Positions 26,373 to 34,895 of a stretch of 64,000 bases of DNA are shown piece by piece. A program made the translations under genes and the position numbers. The notes beneath the pieces are model-generated. The model made no database searches and was not told where the DNA came from. It saw only the letters and a program-made list of their open reading frames with translations. This stretch comes from Porticoccaceae bacterium LTM1 (GTDB taxonomy: Bacteria > Pseudomonadota > Gammaproteobacteria > Pseudomonadales > Porticoccaceae): the NCBI GenBank assembly GCA_030252795.1, contig CP127080.1, forward strand, positions 2,993,501 to 3,057,500. Direction: 5' to 3'. The stretch's first letter is position 1. The number at the start of each line of letters is the position of its first letter.

Positions 26373-27527
26373 CTACGAAAGCCGGGTCTTAAAATCCTCG
26401 TACCCAAACTCTCTTACCACCTCCAACGAATCATCCCGCGAATCCCAGATCGCAATGGCGGGCAGGCGAATACCGTTAAAAGTAGTGGTTTTGACCATGG
26501 TGTAGTACGCCATATCCTCAAAAACCAGTCGGTCGCCCACTTTTAGAGGCTCAGCAAAGCTGTAGTCGGCAATCACATCGCCGGCTAAACAGGTCATACC
26601 GCCGAGGCGATAGTTATGCTCATACTCATCGGGCATACCTGAGCCAGTAATCACCGGACGGTAGGGCATTTCGATCACGTCCGGCATATGGCAGGTCGCG
26701 GAGGTGTCGAGGATCGCCAGGTTCATGCCGTTCCAGGTCAGGTCCAGCACCTCGGCCACCATCACTCCTGCCTGATAAGCAGTGGCTTCACCGGGCTCCA
26801 GATACACCTGCACATCGTACTTGGCAGCAAAGGCCTTGATGCGGGCGATCAGGTCATCCACTTGATAACCGGGGCGGGTGATGTGGTGACCACCGCCAAA
26901 GTTGACCCACTTCATGCGGTGCAGCAGGTGACCCCACTTCTCTTCCACCACATCAAGAGTGCGCTGAAGCGGCGGGAAATCCTGCTCACAGAGAGTGTGG
27001 AAGTGAATGCCGCTGATACCGTCGAGCTGGGTTTCGTCAAACTGAGACTGTGGAATACCCAGTCGCGAAAACTTGGCGCAGGGGTCGTAAATTTCGGTAG
27101 CCCCCTCGGAGTGCTCGGGGTTGACCCGCATACCAAACTCCATGTGCGGACGCTCGGTCTTGGCGGCCTGAATCAGCGGTTGAAAACGTTGCCATTGGCT
27201 AAACGAGTTAAACACCACGTGATCGGAAATCTGCAGAATCTCTTTCAGGTCGTCTTCTTTGTAAGCCGCCGAGAAAGTGTGTACTTCCTTACCGTACTCC
27301 TCTCGTCCGAGGCGCGCTTCGATAATGCCACTGGCACAGGTGCCGTGCAGGTACTTGGTCACCAGCGGCGCCAAACTCCACATGGAGAACGCCTTCAGTG
27401 CCAACAGGATTTTCGCACCGCTCTCTTTCTGAACGCGATCGAGAATTTGCAGATTGGCTTCGATAGCGGCCTTATCGACAACGAAGCAGGGAGAGGGGAC
27501 GCGGGTGGGGTCGAATTCGTGGCTCAT
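26373..27527 (-). CDS. nspC: Carboxynorspermidine decarboxylase
   Basis: PLP enzyme of the alanine-racemase-fold decarboxylases, 384 residues, converting carboxy(nor)spermidine to (nor)spermidine. The PLP lysine lies in KILLALKAFSMWSLAP. Other landmarks are GIHFHTLCEQDF, WVNFGGGHHITRPGY, VYLEPGEATAYQAG and the active-site LAILDTSATCHMPDVIEMPYRP, all typical of NspC rather than LysA. Codons 5-31 are duplicated exactly at 29058-29139. The start MSHEFDPTR has a weak ribosome site. It acts after the dehydrogenase encoded at 29317-30537, from which it is separated by an inserted block. Confidence 0.93.
   Translation of the reverse strand: MSHEFDPTRVPSPCFVVDKAAIEANLQILDRVQKESGAKILLALKAFSMWSLAPLVTKYLHGTCASGIIEARLGREEYGKEVHTFSAAYKEDDLKEILQISDHVVFNSFSQWQRFQPLIQAAKTERPHMEFGMRVNPEHSEGATEIYDPCAKFSRLGIPQSQFDETQLDGISGIHFHTLCEQDFPPLQRTLDVVEEKWGHLLHRMKWVNFGGGHHITRPGYQVDDLIARIKAFAAKYDVQVYLEPGEATAYQAGVMVAEVLDLTWNGMNLAILDTSATCHMPDVIEMPYRPVITGSGMPDEYEHNYRLGGMTCLAGDVIADYSFAEPLKVGDRLVFEDMAYYTMVKTTTFNGIRLPAIAIWDSRDDSLEVVREFGYEDFKTRLS
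27434..27515 (-). repeat. 82-bp direct repeat, copy within nspC
   Basis: Identical base for base to 29058-29139 and in the same orientation. The two copies flank the plus-strand lipoprotein gene pair. Confidence 0.95.
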
Positions 27528-27781
27528 CCAATTTCAACTCGATAAATTAAAATGAAACTCTATTCTGTAAACAAAGCAGTTATATGACCTCTACCTATTT
27601 GAGCAAACACCTTTGAGCAAAAGAGTTTCTCGCGACAGAAAGCTTGGGCATTCTACCAGCAGATTATCCGTCAAGTACCTGTTTTTGCAGCCAAGCCGGT
27701 AATTTCACGGCAACCACAAACGATACTCTATTTCTATACTAGTTCTCAGGGCTGACGATATGACTATTCAAGGAACACATC

Positions 27782-28144
27782 ATGCCACTCACCAAGAAGC
27801 AGCTTAATATCCTGTGTGCTTATCTGTTAACCAGTACGGTGCTGTTGAGCTGCTCAAGTGTTAACCCCTCTGAGGACTACGATTCAATCACAGCATCGCT
27901 GTCATTTCTCGCTGTCGGGGAAACCACCAAAGTTCACTTGCTGCAACGACTGGGCCAGCCAAGCTCCACTTATGAAAACGACGAAGTCTGGATATATCGA
28001 ATTCAATACGACCAAACAACCGACAAAATCAAACCAGCTTATGGTCAATTCCCCATTTGGAACAGCTATCAATTAGTACTGCTATTTGATCCATCGGGGT
28101 TTTTGAGTGAATACAACCTGATCGGCGCTGGGGATGACCCATGA
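27782..28144 (+). CDS. Small lipoprotein with BamE/SmpA-like repeat pattern
   Basis: Lipoprotein of 120 residues with signal peptide and lipobox LLSC (about Cys24). The rest contains AVGETTKVHLLQRLGQPSSTYENDEVWIYRI, the arrangement of SmpA/BamE-like small outer-membrane lipoproteins, and ends with a beta strand pair (LVLLFDPSGFLSEYNLI). AAGGA lies 7 nt before the ATG. It overlaps the next gene by 4 bp (ATGA). Not true BamE judging by length and context; function unknown. It is inserted between two polyamine genes on the opposite strand. Confidence 0.75.
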   Translation: MPLTKKQLNILCAYLLTSTVLLSCSSVNPSEDYDSITASLSFLAVGETTKVHLLQRLGQPSSTYENDEVWIYRIQYDQTTDKIKPAYGQFPIWNSYQLVLLFDPSGFLSEYNLIGAGDDP

Positions 28145-29028
28145 CACTTCGAATTCTGGTCTATATAGCGAGCCTGGTTTTAAGCGGTTGTATTTATATT
28201 CCTATTCCCGGGACAGATCCACTGAAGGACGAGGAGAGCTGGCTGAGTGATACCCCGGAGGTCAGTCGACGTAAGGTGTTACTGCAACTGGGAGAGCCTA
28301 TAGCAACTCGGTTGGATGAAAAAATACTGATCTATCATGATGTGCGTCTGGATAGTTTCTGGATAGTAGGCGCAGGGTATTCCGGGGCAGCAGGTGCTGG
28401 ATATGACGCCTCTGCGCTGGTAGTGATTTTTGACGATCAGGGCCAAAAACAACAACACATATTGTTAAACCCAGCATCACTTTTACAAAGCCAATTGCCG
28501 ATGGCATCCGGATATACGGTTCTGAGTGACTACTCAGCCGAATCCTTTGCCGGAAGTAAAGAGGAGGCGGCTAATCTCCGCCCCAAGTTAGGAGAAATTA
28601 TTGTTGCAGAGCAAGAGCTACTGCAGCAGGCCCCATCAACAGTCAGCTGCCAGCTAAATATTTTTGGAGGTTATGCCGATGTCGACCTGAACTCCAGATT
28701 GGTCGGCACCATTGACCCGAGAACCTATCTCTCACTCTCTCTTGCCGTGGGAGAACACCATTTGAATGTCTTGCCACTCCACCCCACTGCCCCCAACCGG
28801 TTACCACAATTTCAACCGTCAGCATCATTGCGAATTAACTGTGAAGCAGAACAAGTGATTTACGTTCAAATAGAGGCCGAAACGACTTTCTGGAGCATAA
28901 CACCTGGGTATTTTCTGTCATTGTTGCCAACAATTGAGGGGATTAAAGCGATTGATAAACGACGTCCTGTGCTGGCAGTTACCGGCCAAGGTTCAATGAT
29001 AGAAAGCAAAGGGCCATGGCAGGACTAA
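28141..29028 (+). CDS. Lipoprotein of unknown function, coupled to the preceding gene
   Basis: Lipoprotein of 295 residues; signal peptide with lipobox VLSGC (about Cys17). It begins with a BamE-like segment (EVSRRKVLLQLGEPIATRLDEKILIYHDVRLDSFW) parallel to that in the upstream protein. A glycine-rich stretch (GAGYSGAAGAGYDAS) and a beta-rich C-terminal half follow, which may be a carboxypeptidase-regulatory or PEGA-like domain (LNIFGGYADVDLNSRLVGTI). No specific family recognised. Start codon overlaps the upstream stop, so both are made together. Confidence 0.72.
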   Translation: MTLRILVYIASLVLSGCIYIPIPGTDPLKDEESWLSDTPEVSRRKVLLQLGEPIATRLDEKILIYHDVRLDSFWIVGAGYSGAAGAGYDASALVVIFDDQGQKQQHILLNPASLLQSQLPMASGYTVLSDYSAESFAGSKEEAANLRPKLGEIIVAEQELLQQAPSTVSCQLNIFGGYADVDLNSRLVGTIDPRTYLSLSLAVGEHHLNVLPLHPTAPNRLPQFQPSASLRINCEAEQVIYVQIEAETTFWSITPGYFLSLLPTIEGIKAIDKRRPVLAVTGQGSMIESKGPWQD

Positions 29029-29052
29029 ACCTGTCATATTTGTTTCTCACTT

Positions 29053-29148
29053 CTAAGCGCGATCGAGAATTTGCAGATTGGCTTCGATAGCGGCCTTATC
29101 GACAACGAAGCAGGGAGAGGGGACGCGGGTGGGGTCGAAATTAATCAT
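29053..29148 (-). pseudogene. Truncated 5' end of nspC
   Basis: A 31-codon remnant beginning MINFDPTRVPSPCF and ending in a stop after LDRA. From the fourth codon it is identical to intact nspC (82 bp at DNA level) but it has a different first three codons and upstream region. It lies directly downstream of the carboxynorspermidine dehydrogenase gene, where nspC normally sits, so it may be the ancestral 5' end left behind when the lipoprotein block arrived. Confidence 0.85.
29058..29139 (-). repeat. 82-bp direct repeat, truncated nspC copy
   Basis: Exact copy of 27434-27515. The spacing between copies is 1,542 bp and contains just the lipoprotein pair and its promoter region. Confidence 0.95.
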
Positions 29149-29163
29149 ACTCTATCCATTCCA

Positions 29164-29238
29164 TGTCATCCTGAGCGCAGCGAAGGATCTCTGTTTCTAA
29201 ATCAACTTATGAGATCCTTCGCTGCGCTCAGGATGACA
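29164..29238. repeat. Large REP-like perfect inverted repeat
   Basis: 28-bp perfect arms (29164-29191 and 29211-29238) with a 19-nt AT-rich loop. The arm starts TGTCATCCTGAGCGCAGCGA, a sequence of the kind scattered in intergenic spaces of many bacterial genomes, and shares its outer 12 bp with the hairpin at 25342. Confidence 0.88.
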
Positions 29239-29294
29239 GATACGAAGTGAGCAGAGACGCCGAAGAGAGATCGCTGTTTCCATCTCCCATCTCT

Positions 29295-29316
29295 CGTCTC
29301 ACATCTCTCAATCAGA
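29295..29316. repeat. Repeat shared with the nspC-speB gap
   Basis: CGTCTCACATCTCTCAATCA differs at two positions from 26349-26368. Both copies abut the stop codon of a polyamine gene. The preceding CCATCTCCCATCTCTC is a degenerate further unit. Confidence 0.6.
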
Positions 29317-30537
29317 TCACGCGTCCAGCGCTTTCGCCTGCTCCAGATCGTACTCAACCACAGTCCATGGCAGGCCGTACTTGTTGAGATCTTCCATAAA
29401 CGGATCCGGATCCATCTGTTCCATGTTCCAGACGCCGGCGCCGGACCACTTGCCTTCCAGCATCATTTTGGCACCGATCATGGCTGGAACACCGGTGGTG
29501 TAGGACACCGCCTGGGAGTTCACTTCGGCGAAGCACTGCTCGTGGTCGCAGATGTTGTAGATGTAGTAGCACTTCTCCACACCATCCTTGATACCGCGTG
29601 CAATCACACCAATGCAGGTGCGGCCTTTGGTGCGCGGACCAAGACTGGCCGGGTCCGGCAGCAGCGCTTTCAGGAACTGTACCGGCACAATCTGTTGACC
29701 GTTGTAGTCCATCGGCTCAATGCTGGTGAGACCGATATTCTGGAACACTTCGAGGTGTTTCAGGTAGTTATCGGAAAAGCTCATCCAGAACTGGGCTTTC
29801 TTGATGGTCGGGATGTGTTTGACCAGCGACTCCATCTCCTCGTGGTAGAGGCGGTAGATGTTGTAGGTGCCAACACCCTCCGGACAGCTGAAGCTGCGCT
29901 TCTGGCTCATCGCGTTGGTTTCAACAAACTCGCCGCCTTCCCAGTGACGACATGCCGCGGTGATCTCGCGAATGTTCAGCTCCGGGTTGAAGTTGGTGGC
30001 GAACTTGTAGCCGTGGTCGCCACCGTTGACGTCAACGATGTCGATCTGGTGAATTTCGTCAAAGTAGTGCTTGGCCAGGTAAGCGGTAAACACGTTGGTG
30101 ACGCCGGGGTCAAAACCGGAACCCAGCAACGCGGTGATACCGGCTGCAACAAAGCGCTCCTGGTAAGCCCACTGCCACTTGTACTCGAACTTGGCCACTT
30201 CTGGCGGCTCGTAGTTGGCAGTATCCAGGTAGTGAACGCCAGTTTCGAGGCAGGCGTCCATAATGGTGAGATCCTGATAGGGAAGGGCAACGTTGATCAA
30301 CAACTGCGGCTCAACTTCGCGAATCAGCGATACCAGTTCGGGTACGTTATCAGCATCAACAGAAGCCGTCTCGATTTGACGACCGGTCTTTTCAGCGACC
30401 TGCTGGGCGATGACCTTGCACTTCGCTTCGTTGCGGCTGGCCAGCACGATGCGAGTGAAAGTGTCAGAAAGTTGTGCGCATTTGTGGGTTACAACACCAC
30501 CGACGCCGCCGGCGCCGACAATGAGGACTGTTGCCAT
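29317..30537 (-). CDS. Carboxynorspermidine dehydrogenase (saccharopine dehydrogenase family)
   Basis: NAD(P)H-dependent enzyme of 406 residues that reduces the Schiff base of aspartate semialdehyde with a diamine to carboxy(nor)spermidine. N-terminal Rossmann fold (MATVLIVGAGGVGGVVTHKC), saccharopine dehydrogenase core (DTANYEPPEVAKFEYKWQW, LLGSGFDPGVTNVFTAYLAKH) and family-typical C-terminus. Assignment to the carboxynorspermidine rather than lysine pathway rests on the neighbours speA and nspC. 104 bp after speA; probably one transcript. Confidence 0.93.
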   Translation of the reverse strand: MATVLIVGAGGVGGVVTHKCAQLSDTFTRIVLASRNEAKCKVIAQQVAEKTGRQIETASVDADNVPELVSLIREVEPQLLINVALPYQDLTIMDACLETGVHYLDTANYEPPEVAKFEYKWQWAYQERFVAAGITALLGSGFDPGVTNVFTAYLAKHYFDEIHQIDIVDVNGGDHGYKFATNFNPELNIREITAACRHWEGGEFVETNAMSQKRSFSCPEGVGTYNIYRLYHEEMESLVKHIPTIKKAQFWMSFSDNYLKHLEVFQNIGLTSIEPMDYNGQQIVPVQFLKALLPDPASLGPRTKGRTCIGVIARGIKDGVEKCYYIYNICDHEQCFAEVNSQAVSYTTGVPAMIGAKMMLEGKWSGAGVWNMEQMDPDPFMEDLNKYGLPWTVVEYDLEQAKALDA

Positions 30538-30641
30538 CGTCTGTTTTCTCTCCAGGATGGGGCGGTAAGAAAACAGATTGGACTGCTCATACTCACTGGA
30601 TATTGTAGCTATCCAATGAAAATGAACAGTCCCTGCAAGCT

Positions 30642-32573
30642 CTACCGCTCAAAGTAAGTATTACCGCTCAGGCACCTTGAGTAGTCTGCAAGTATCTGGC
30701 GGCGGTCTGCGGGCGCGATTCTACCATCTTGCACCGCTTTTTCAGCCCTATTTCTAAAACTGTTGAATAAATATAGTGACTCATACTCCACAGTGCGCAA
30801 TACCTCATCGGCATCGTCCGCCTCAATCTCGTGAGCAAGGTCAAAGCTGCCATCGGCATTAATGCGAACGCTGATTGCGTGATTGTCACCAAACAGGTTG
30901 TGTAGCGAACCAAGCGTTTCCTGATATGCCCCCACCAGGAATACACCAATGCAATAGTCGTCACCGTGATTAAACTCGTGCAGAGGCAGGGTTTTGCTTG
31001 GCCCACCATCCCTGCCGATAAAGCGATCCATTTTGCCATCACAGTCACAAGTAATATCGGCAATCACCGCTTCGCGATTGGGCTTTTCATCCAGCCGACT
31101 CAACGGCATAACCGGGAACAGTTGTTGCAGTGCCCAGTTGTCTGGCAGTGACTGGAACAGGCTGAAGTTGCCGTAATAGATGTCGGCGCGGGCCTGGCGG
31201 AGATTGGCAAGATGTTCACTGATCTCTTTACCATCAGCCTCAAGGCCTTCTGCCATCGCGGCAATGCGCTGCATCAGGCCGTAATAGATATTTTCTGCCA
31301 TAGCCAATTCCGCCAAACGAATATCACCTGTGGCAAACAGATCACGTACACGCTGACGCAGCTCTATGGCGCTGCTGTAGCTTTGCTCGATATTCTCTTC
31401 TGAGAGACGCTCGGCACAGACAAACAGGGCCGCGACTTGCGAATGCACATCATCCGGTAAAGACGCTGGCAGTGCCATTGGATCAAAATGACTGACATCA
31501 AGAATGTTAAACAGCAGGATTGAGCTGTAAGCCACTGTGGCGCGACCCGATTCGGTCACCAGCATCGGATGGGCAATACCCTCTGGATCGAGCATTTCGC
31601 GAGTGGTGCGAACAATACTCTGACAGTATTCATCAACACTGTAGTTTTTACTGTAACCACCGGTGCTGTTGGATCCGTCATAATCCACTGCCAGGCCGCC
31701 ACCCATATCCATCCAGCCCATTGGCGCACCTTCGCCAACCAGATCGGTGTAGTAACGGCAGGCTTCGCGAACGCCTTCGCAGATATTGTCGATATCCGGT
31801 AATTGCGAACCCAGATGGCAGTGCAGCATCTTCAGGCAATGCAGCATGTTCTCACGCTTCAGCAGTTTCACCCCTTCCATTACCTGAATAATACTGAGGC
31901 CAAAAATACTGCGCTCACCGGAGTCTGCCTCCCAGTGGCCTTTCACTTTGGTAGAAAGTTTGATGCGAAAGCCGATATTTGGCTCGACACCCAGCTTGCG
32001 ACTGCGCTCAATAATCAGTGCAATTTCATCCAGGGTCTCGGCCACAAAAAAGCAGCGCACACCTAACTGGTTGGCGCGCAAACCAAGATCAATAAAATCG
32101 CGATCCTTATAGCCATTACAGACAATAATGCTGTCGGTTCCACGCGTCTCTGCAAGGGCAATCATCAATTCCGGCTTACTGCCAGCTTCAAGGCCATGGT
32201 GATAGCGCTCACCGACACGAGCAATCTGCTCAATCACATAAGCCTGCTGATTGACCTTGATAGGAAATACACCACGGTACTGGGCGTTGTAGCCGTTATC
32301 AGCTATCGCTCGGGCGAACGATTCATTCAGCTGGGTGATGCGATCCTCAAGGAGGTTTTCAATGCGCAACTGTACTGGCGTGTCGTAACCACGCTCGCGA
32401 ATACCACGAATAATATCGTTCAGCTTGACCGTTGCCCGCTGGTCTCCACATGGGGCGGATATGGTGACTTCACCCTCACTGGACAGATCAAAATAACCCG
32501 CACCCCAGTCACGAATTCGGTACAGTTCTGCGGATTGCTCCGCATTCCAGTCAGTTGAGCGGTTGTTGGTCAA
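30642..32573 (-). CDS. speA: Biosynthetic arginine decarboxylase
   Basis: PLP enzyme of 643 residues (usual SpeA length about 630-660) making agmatine from arginine. PLP lysine in YRGVFPIKVNQQAYVIEQI; other blocks are GLEAGSKPELMIAL, MLHCHLGSQLPDI, WMDMGGGLAVDYDGS and the C-terminal GVFLVGAYQETLGSLHNLFGD. First gene of the polyamine run speA, carboxynorspermidine dehydrogenase, (insert), nspC, speB. With agmatinase it gives putrescine, the amine acceptor for spermidine through the carboxy route; no speE or speD is seen here. Confidence 0.95.
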   Translation of the reverse strand: MTNNRSTDWNAEQSAELYRIRDWGAGYFDLSSEGEVTISAPCGDQRATVKLNDIIRGIRERGYDTPVQLRIENLLEDRITQLNESFARAIADNGYNAQYRGVFPIKVNQQAYVIEQIARVGERYHHGLEAGSKPELMIALAETRGTDSIIVCNGYKDRDFIDLGLRANQLGVRCFFVAETLDEIALIIERSRKLGVEPNIGFRIKLSTKVKGHWEADSGERSIFGLSIIQVMEGVKLLKRENMLHCLKMLHCHLGSQLPDIDNICEGVREACRYYTDLVGEGAPMGWMDMGGGLAVDYDGSNSTGGYSKNYSVDEYCQSIVRTTREMLDPEGIAHPMLVTESGRATVAYSSILLFNILDVSHFDPMALPASLPDDVHSQVAALFVCAERLSEENIEQSYSSAIELRQRVRDLFATGDIRLAELAMAENIYYGLMQRIAAMAEGLEADGKEISEHLANLRQARADIYYGNFSLFQSLPDNWALQQLFPVMPLSRLDEKPNREAVIADITCDCDGKMDRFIGRDGGPSKTLPLHEFNHGDDYCIGVFLVGAYQETLGSLHNLFGDNHAISVRINADGSFDLAHEIEADDADEVLRTVEYESLYLFNSFRNRAEKAVQDGRIAPADRRQILADYSRCLSGNTYFER

Positions 32574-32879
32574 CTCTACAATCTCCAGTCAGGCAAAAAC
32601 TCGCGGCTTTATATAGCTCAAAGCCCATAGATTCAAGGATTTTCACGGCTTTTTCATACCATAGTGCCGTGTGAGGACGTCAAACTACTGTTCAACCCGG
32701 ATGAAAGCAACCTCTCTATCCCTAACGGTATAGTGAGCTAAAGATGAGCCTCACTACCTATGGGGCAGTGAGGCTGGGTTGATAAGGATTTCAAACTTAA
32801 TCGAAAGACGAGATTGTCGCCTTCGGCGCCCAATGCGTTATGAACTTTTGCTTCGCTGCACCCAGGGCGACAGCGGTAC
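32574..32879. other. Intergenic stretch between speA and fabY
   Basis: No gene. AGCCTCACT (32748-32756) pairs with AGTGAGGCT (about 32768-32776), a hairpin downstream of fabY on the minus strand that could end its transcript, with only a weak T-rich tail. The part next to speA must hold the speA promoter but no clear elements are seen. Confidence 0.4.
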
Positions 32880-34778
32880 TTAAACCATATCTGCGAATGG
32901 ATTGCCCAATGTGAGTTCCACAGGCTGGGCAAAGCCCGGCACTACCACTGACTGGCTGGTGACTTTGATGTCAGCCTCATTAATCATTCCTTCGCCAAAG
33001 CGATAGATCGGTGCCAGCTCGCAGTGATCTGCCTGCTGCTCATAGCGCGCGGCAGCGGCTCGAGTTTCCTCGCGGCGATGACAGTAATCGGCGTACTGGT
33101 TCGGGTAACGCTTGGCCAGCATTTTCTCGGTCACTTGCGGCGACATAACCACGCCAGTGGCGTTATTGCCACCAAAACCTTTGGCATTAATAAACGCCAC
33201 ATCCAGCTCACCCGCACCTACATTGATGTCGGTGTTGGAAATTTTCAGATGATCCGCATAGACATCATCAGCCACCTTATCGATGGTTTTAATGCCCGGT
33301 ACCAGACCGTATTTAAAGATCCCCAGGGAGTTGAGCATCTGGTCGCCACTGGCCGGAGCCATGGAGTGACCCACATAGGCTTTTACTGCCACCACTGGCC
33401 ACTCTTTGATATCAAATGCTGCGGCCACCTGGTCAAAAATATGGGATTCGGTAACCCGGTTCTGAGGCGTACTGGAGCCGTGAGCCTGGATAAAGCTGCG
33501 CTTTTGTACCGCCTCGTCACCGAGAATAGCGCGGGCGGCAGCTACTGCCTTGGCGACCGAGACATAGTTGCCGGCACCGGGGCTGGAGATGGACTTCTTC
33601 ACTCCGTCAGCATTAACAAACACATCCGGAACACAACCGTGGACATCGGCGCCCAGTTCAATGGCCAGAGCGTCATCCATCAGAATGATGTACTGGGCAG
33701 ACTCGCCTGCGGTAAATCCGCAGTTCTCGCCAAATGGACGGCTGGTGCGTCGCGGATCGGGATTTTCAACACCGTCGATTTTCGCCAGACCTTCTTCGGT
33801 CGCCAGTGCACCCATGGTGGTAAACCCTTCCAGTACTTCCGGGTTCATCGGTGATTCGGCGTTGCCAACCACCGCCACTCGACGACGCCCATGACGAATG
33901 TCATCTACGGCTGCACGCAGGTTGTAGAGGAAGCTGGCACAGGCACCGGCCACCGATTCGGTATGACCGACACTGCCCAGCACGTAGGCGTTTAAAAAAT
34001 CCGCCGGCATGCTGTTGAGAGCCATAGGAATCTGTTTGGAGCTTGGACGCCCACCCTTGAAGCGGTTGGAAATCACACCGCCCCAACCTTCTTCATGCAA
34101 CTGGCCTAATGCACTGCTGGCGTATACGCCTATCTCATCCGGGTGTACGGAGTCAGTGATTTTCTGCCAATCAATCCCGATAGAGCGTACCGCGTCGGAG
34201 GCACCATAAATTGCCATCTGCAAACCACGGGGCTGGAAGCGGGAATTATAGAGTTCTGCCGGCTCAAATCCGGTGGGCAGAATACCGGCCGATTTCACCG
34301 GAATGCTGCGAAAATTGGGTACCAGGCCTTCGGCACTGCCCTGAATTTCAACTCGCACCTTGCCTTCTTCCAGCTCAGTCACCACCCAGTCAGACGGCAA
34401 GGTTGGCGGCAAGCTGCGACGACGGGTAATAAACTTCAGCGCTTCCCCGGTGGCTTCCAGTTTCAGCAAACTGTTACAGGGAACATTATCCGGGTCAAAA
34501 TGATTGGCTTCGATGCGACGAATCAGGGTGCCATCCAGCACCTGCTGGCGATAACGGGCCGCAATCTGTTCTTCATTGACTGCATTGCCCTCAGAATCTT
34601 CATAGTGATCGTCAACCCAGCGAACCAGCTTCATCAAACAGGCCAATCCCACCAGAGTTTTGGTTTGCTCCTGTTCGGGGAGAGACTCCAGAACCATGCG
34701 ACGATAGGCTTGGTGAAATGATCCCCTGCCCGCAGAGTTAATGCCGCCGAAGCCGACGATTACTGGTAACGCTGTCAT
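32880..34778 (-). CDS. fabY: Beta-ketoacyl synthase of the FabY type
   Basis: Ketosynthase of 632 residues, much longer than FabB/FabF, matching the Pseudomonas FabY class that starts fatty acid synthesis by condensing acetyl-CoA with malonyl-ACP. The start MTALPVIVGFGGINSAGRGSFH is typical of that class; the longer frame has an unrelated 124-residue extension. The nucleophile Cys lies in SVAGACASFLYNLRAAVDDI, with catalytic His in FIQAHGSSTPQNRVTE and VKAYVGHSMAPASGDQ. Single gene, divergent from the GlxA-type regulator. Assignment by recalled similarity; the presence of fabH elsewhere cannot be seen. Confidence 0.88.
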   Translation of the reverse strand: MTALPVIVGFGGINSAGRGSFHQAYRRMVLESLPEQEQTKTLVGLACLMKLVRWVDDHYEDSEGNAVNEEQIAARYRQQVLDGTLIRRIEANHFDPDNVPCNSLLKLEATGEALKFITRRRSLPPTLPSDWVVTELEEGKVRVEIQGSAEGLVPNFRSIPVKSAGILPTGFEPAELYNSRFQPRGLQMAIYGASDAVRSIGIDWQKITDSVHPDEIGVYASSALGQLHEEGWGGVISNRFKGGRPSSKQIPMALNSMPADFLNAYVLGSVGHTESVAGACASFLYNLRAAVDDIRHGRRRVAVVGNAESPMNPEVLEGFTTMGALATEEGLAKIDGVENPDPRRTSRPFGENCGFTAGESAQYIILMDDALAIELGADVHGCVPDVFVNADGVKKSISSPGAGNYVSVAKAVAAARAILGDEAVQKRSFIQAHGSSTPQNRVTESHIFDQVAAAFDIKEWPVVAVKAYVGHSMAPASGDQMLNSLGIFKYGLVPGIKTIDKVADDVYADHLKISNTDINVGAGELDVAFINAKGFGGNNATGVVMSPQVTEKMLAKRYPNQYADYCHRREETRAAAARYEQQADHCELAPIYRFGEGMINEADIKVTSQSVVVPGFAQPVELTLGNPFADMV

Positions 34779-34895
34779 GTTGTACCTCACTATTATCACT
34801 GCCTGCGATTGTAGGCACCGCGACCGGTTGATTAAAGGCCATTTTGGACATACAGTGCGGCATATCAGCCACCAAATTGACCAGAAGCTTTCTCT

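Noticed and set aside
29542-30657. 371-codon plus-strand frame antisense to carboxynorspermidine dehydrogenase
   Set aside because: Shadow of a well-supported enzyme; no domain of its own.
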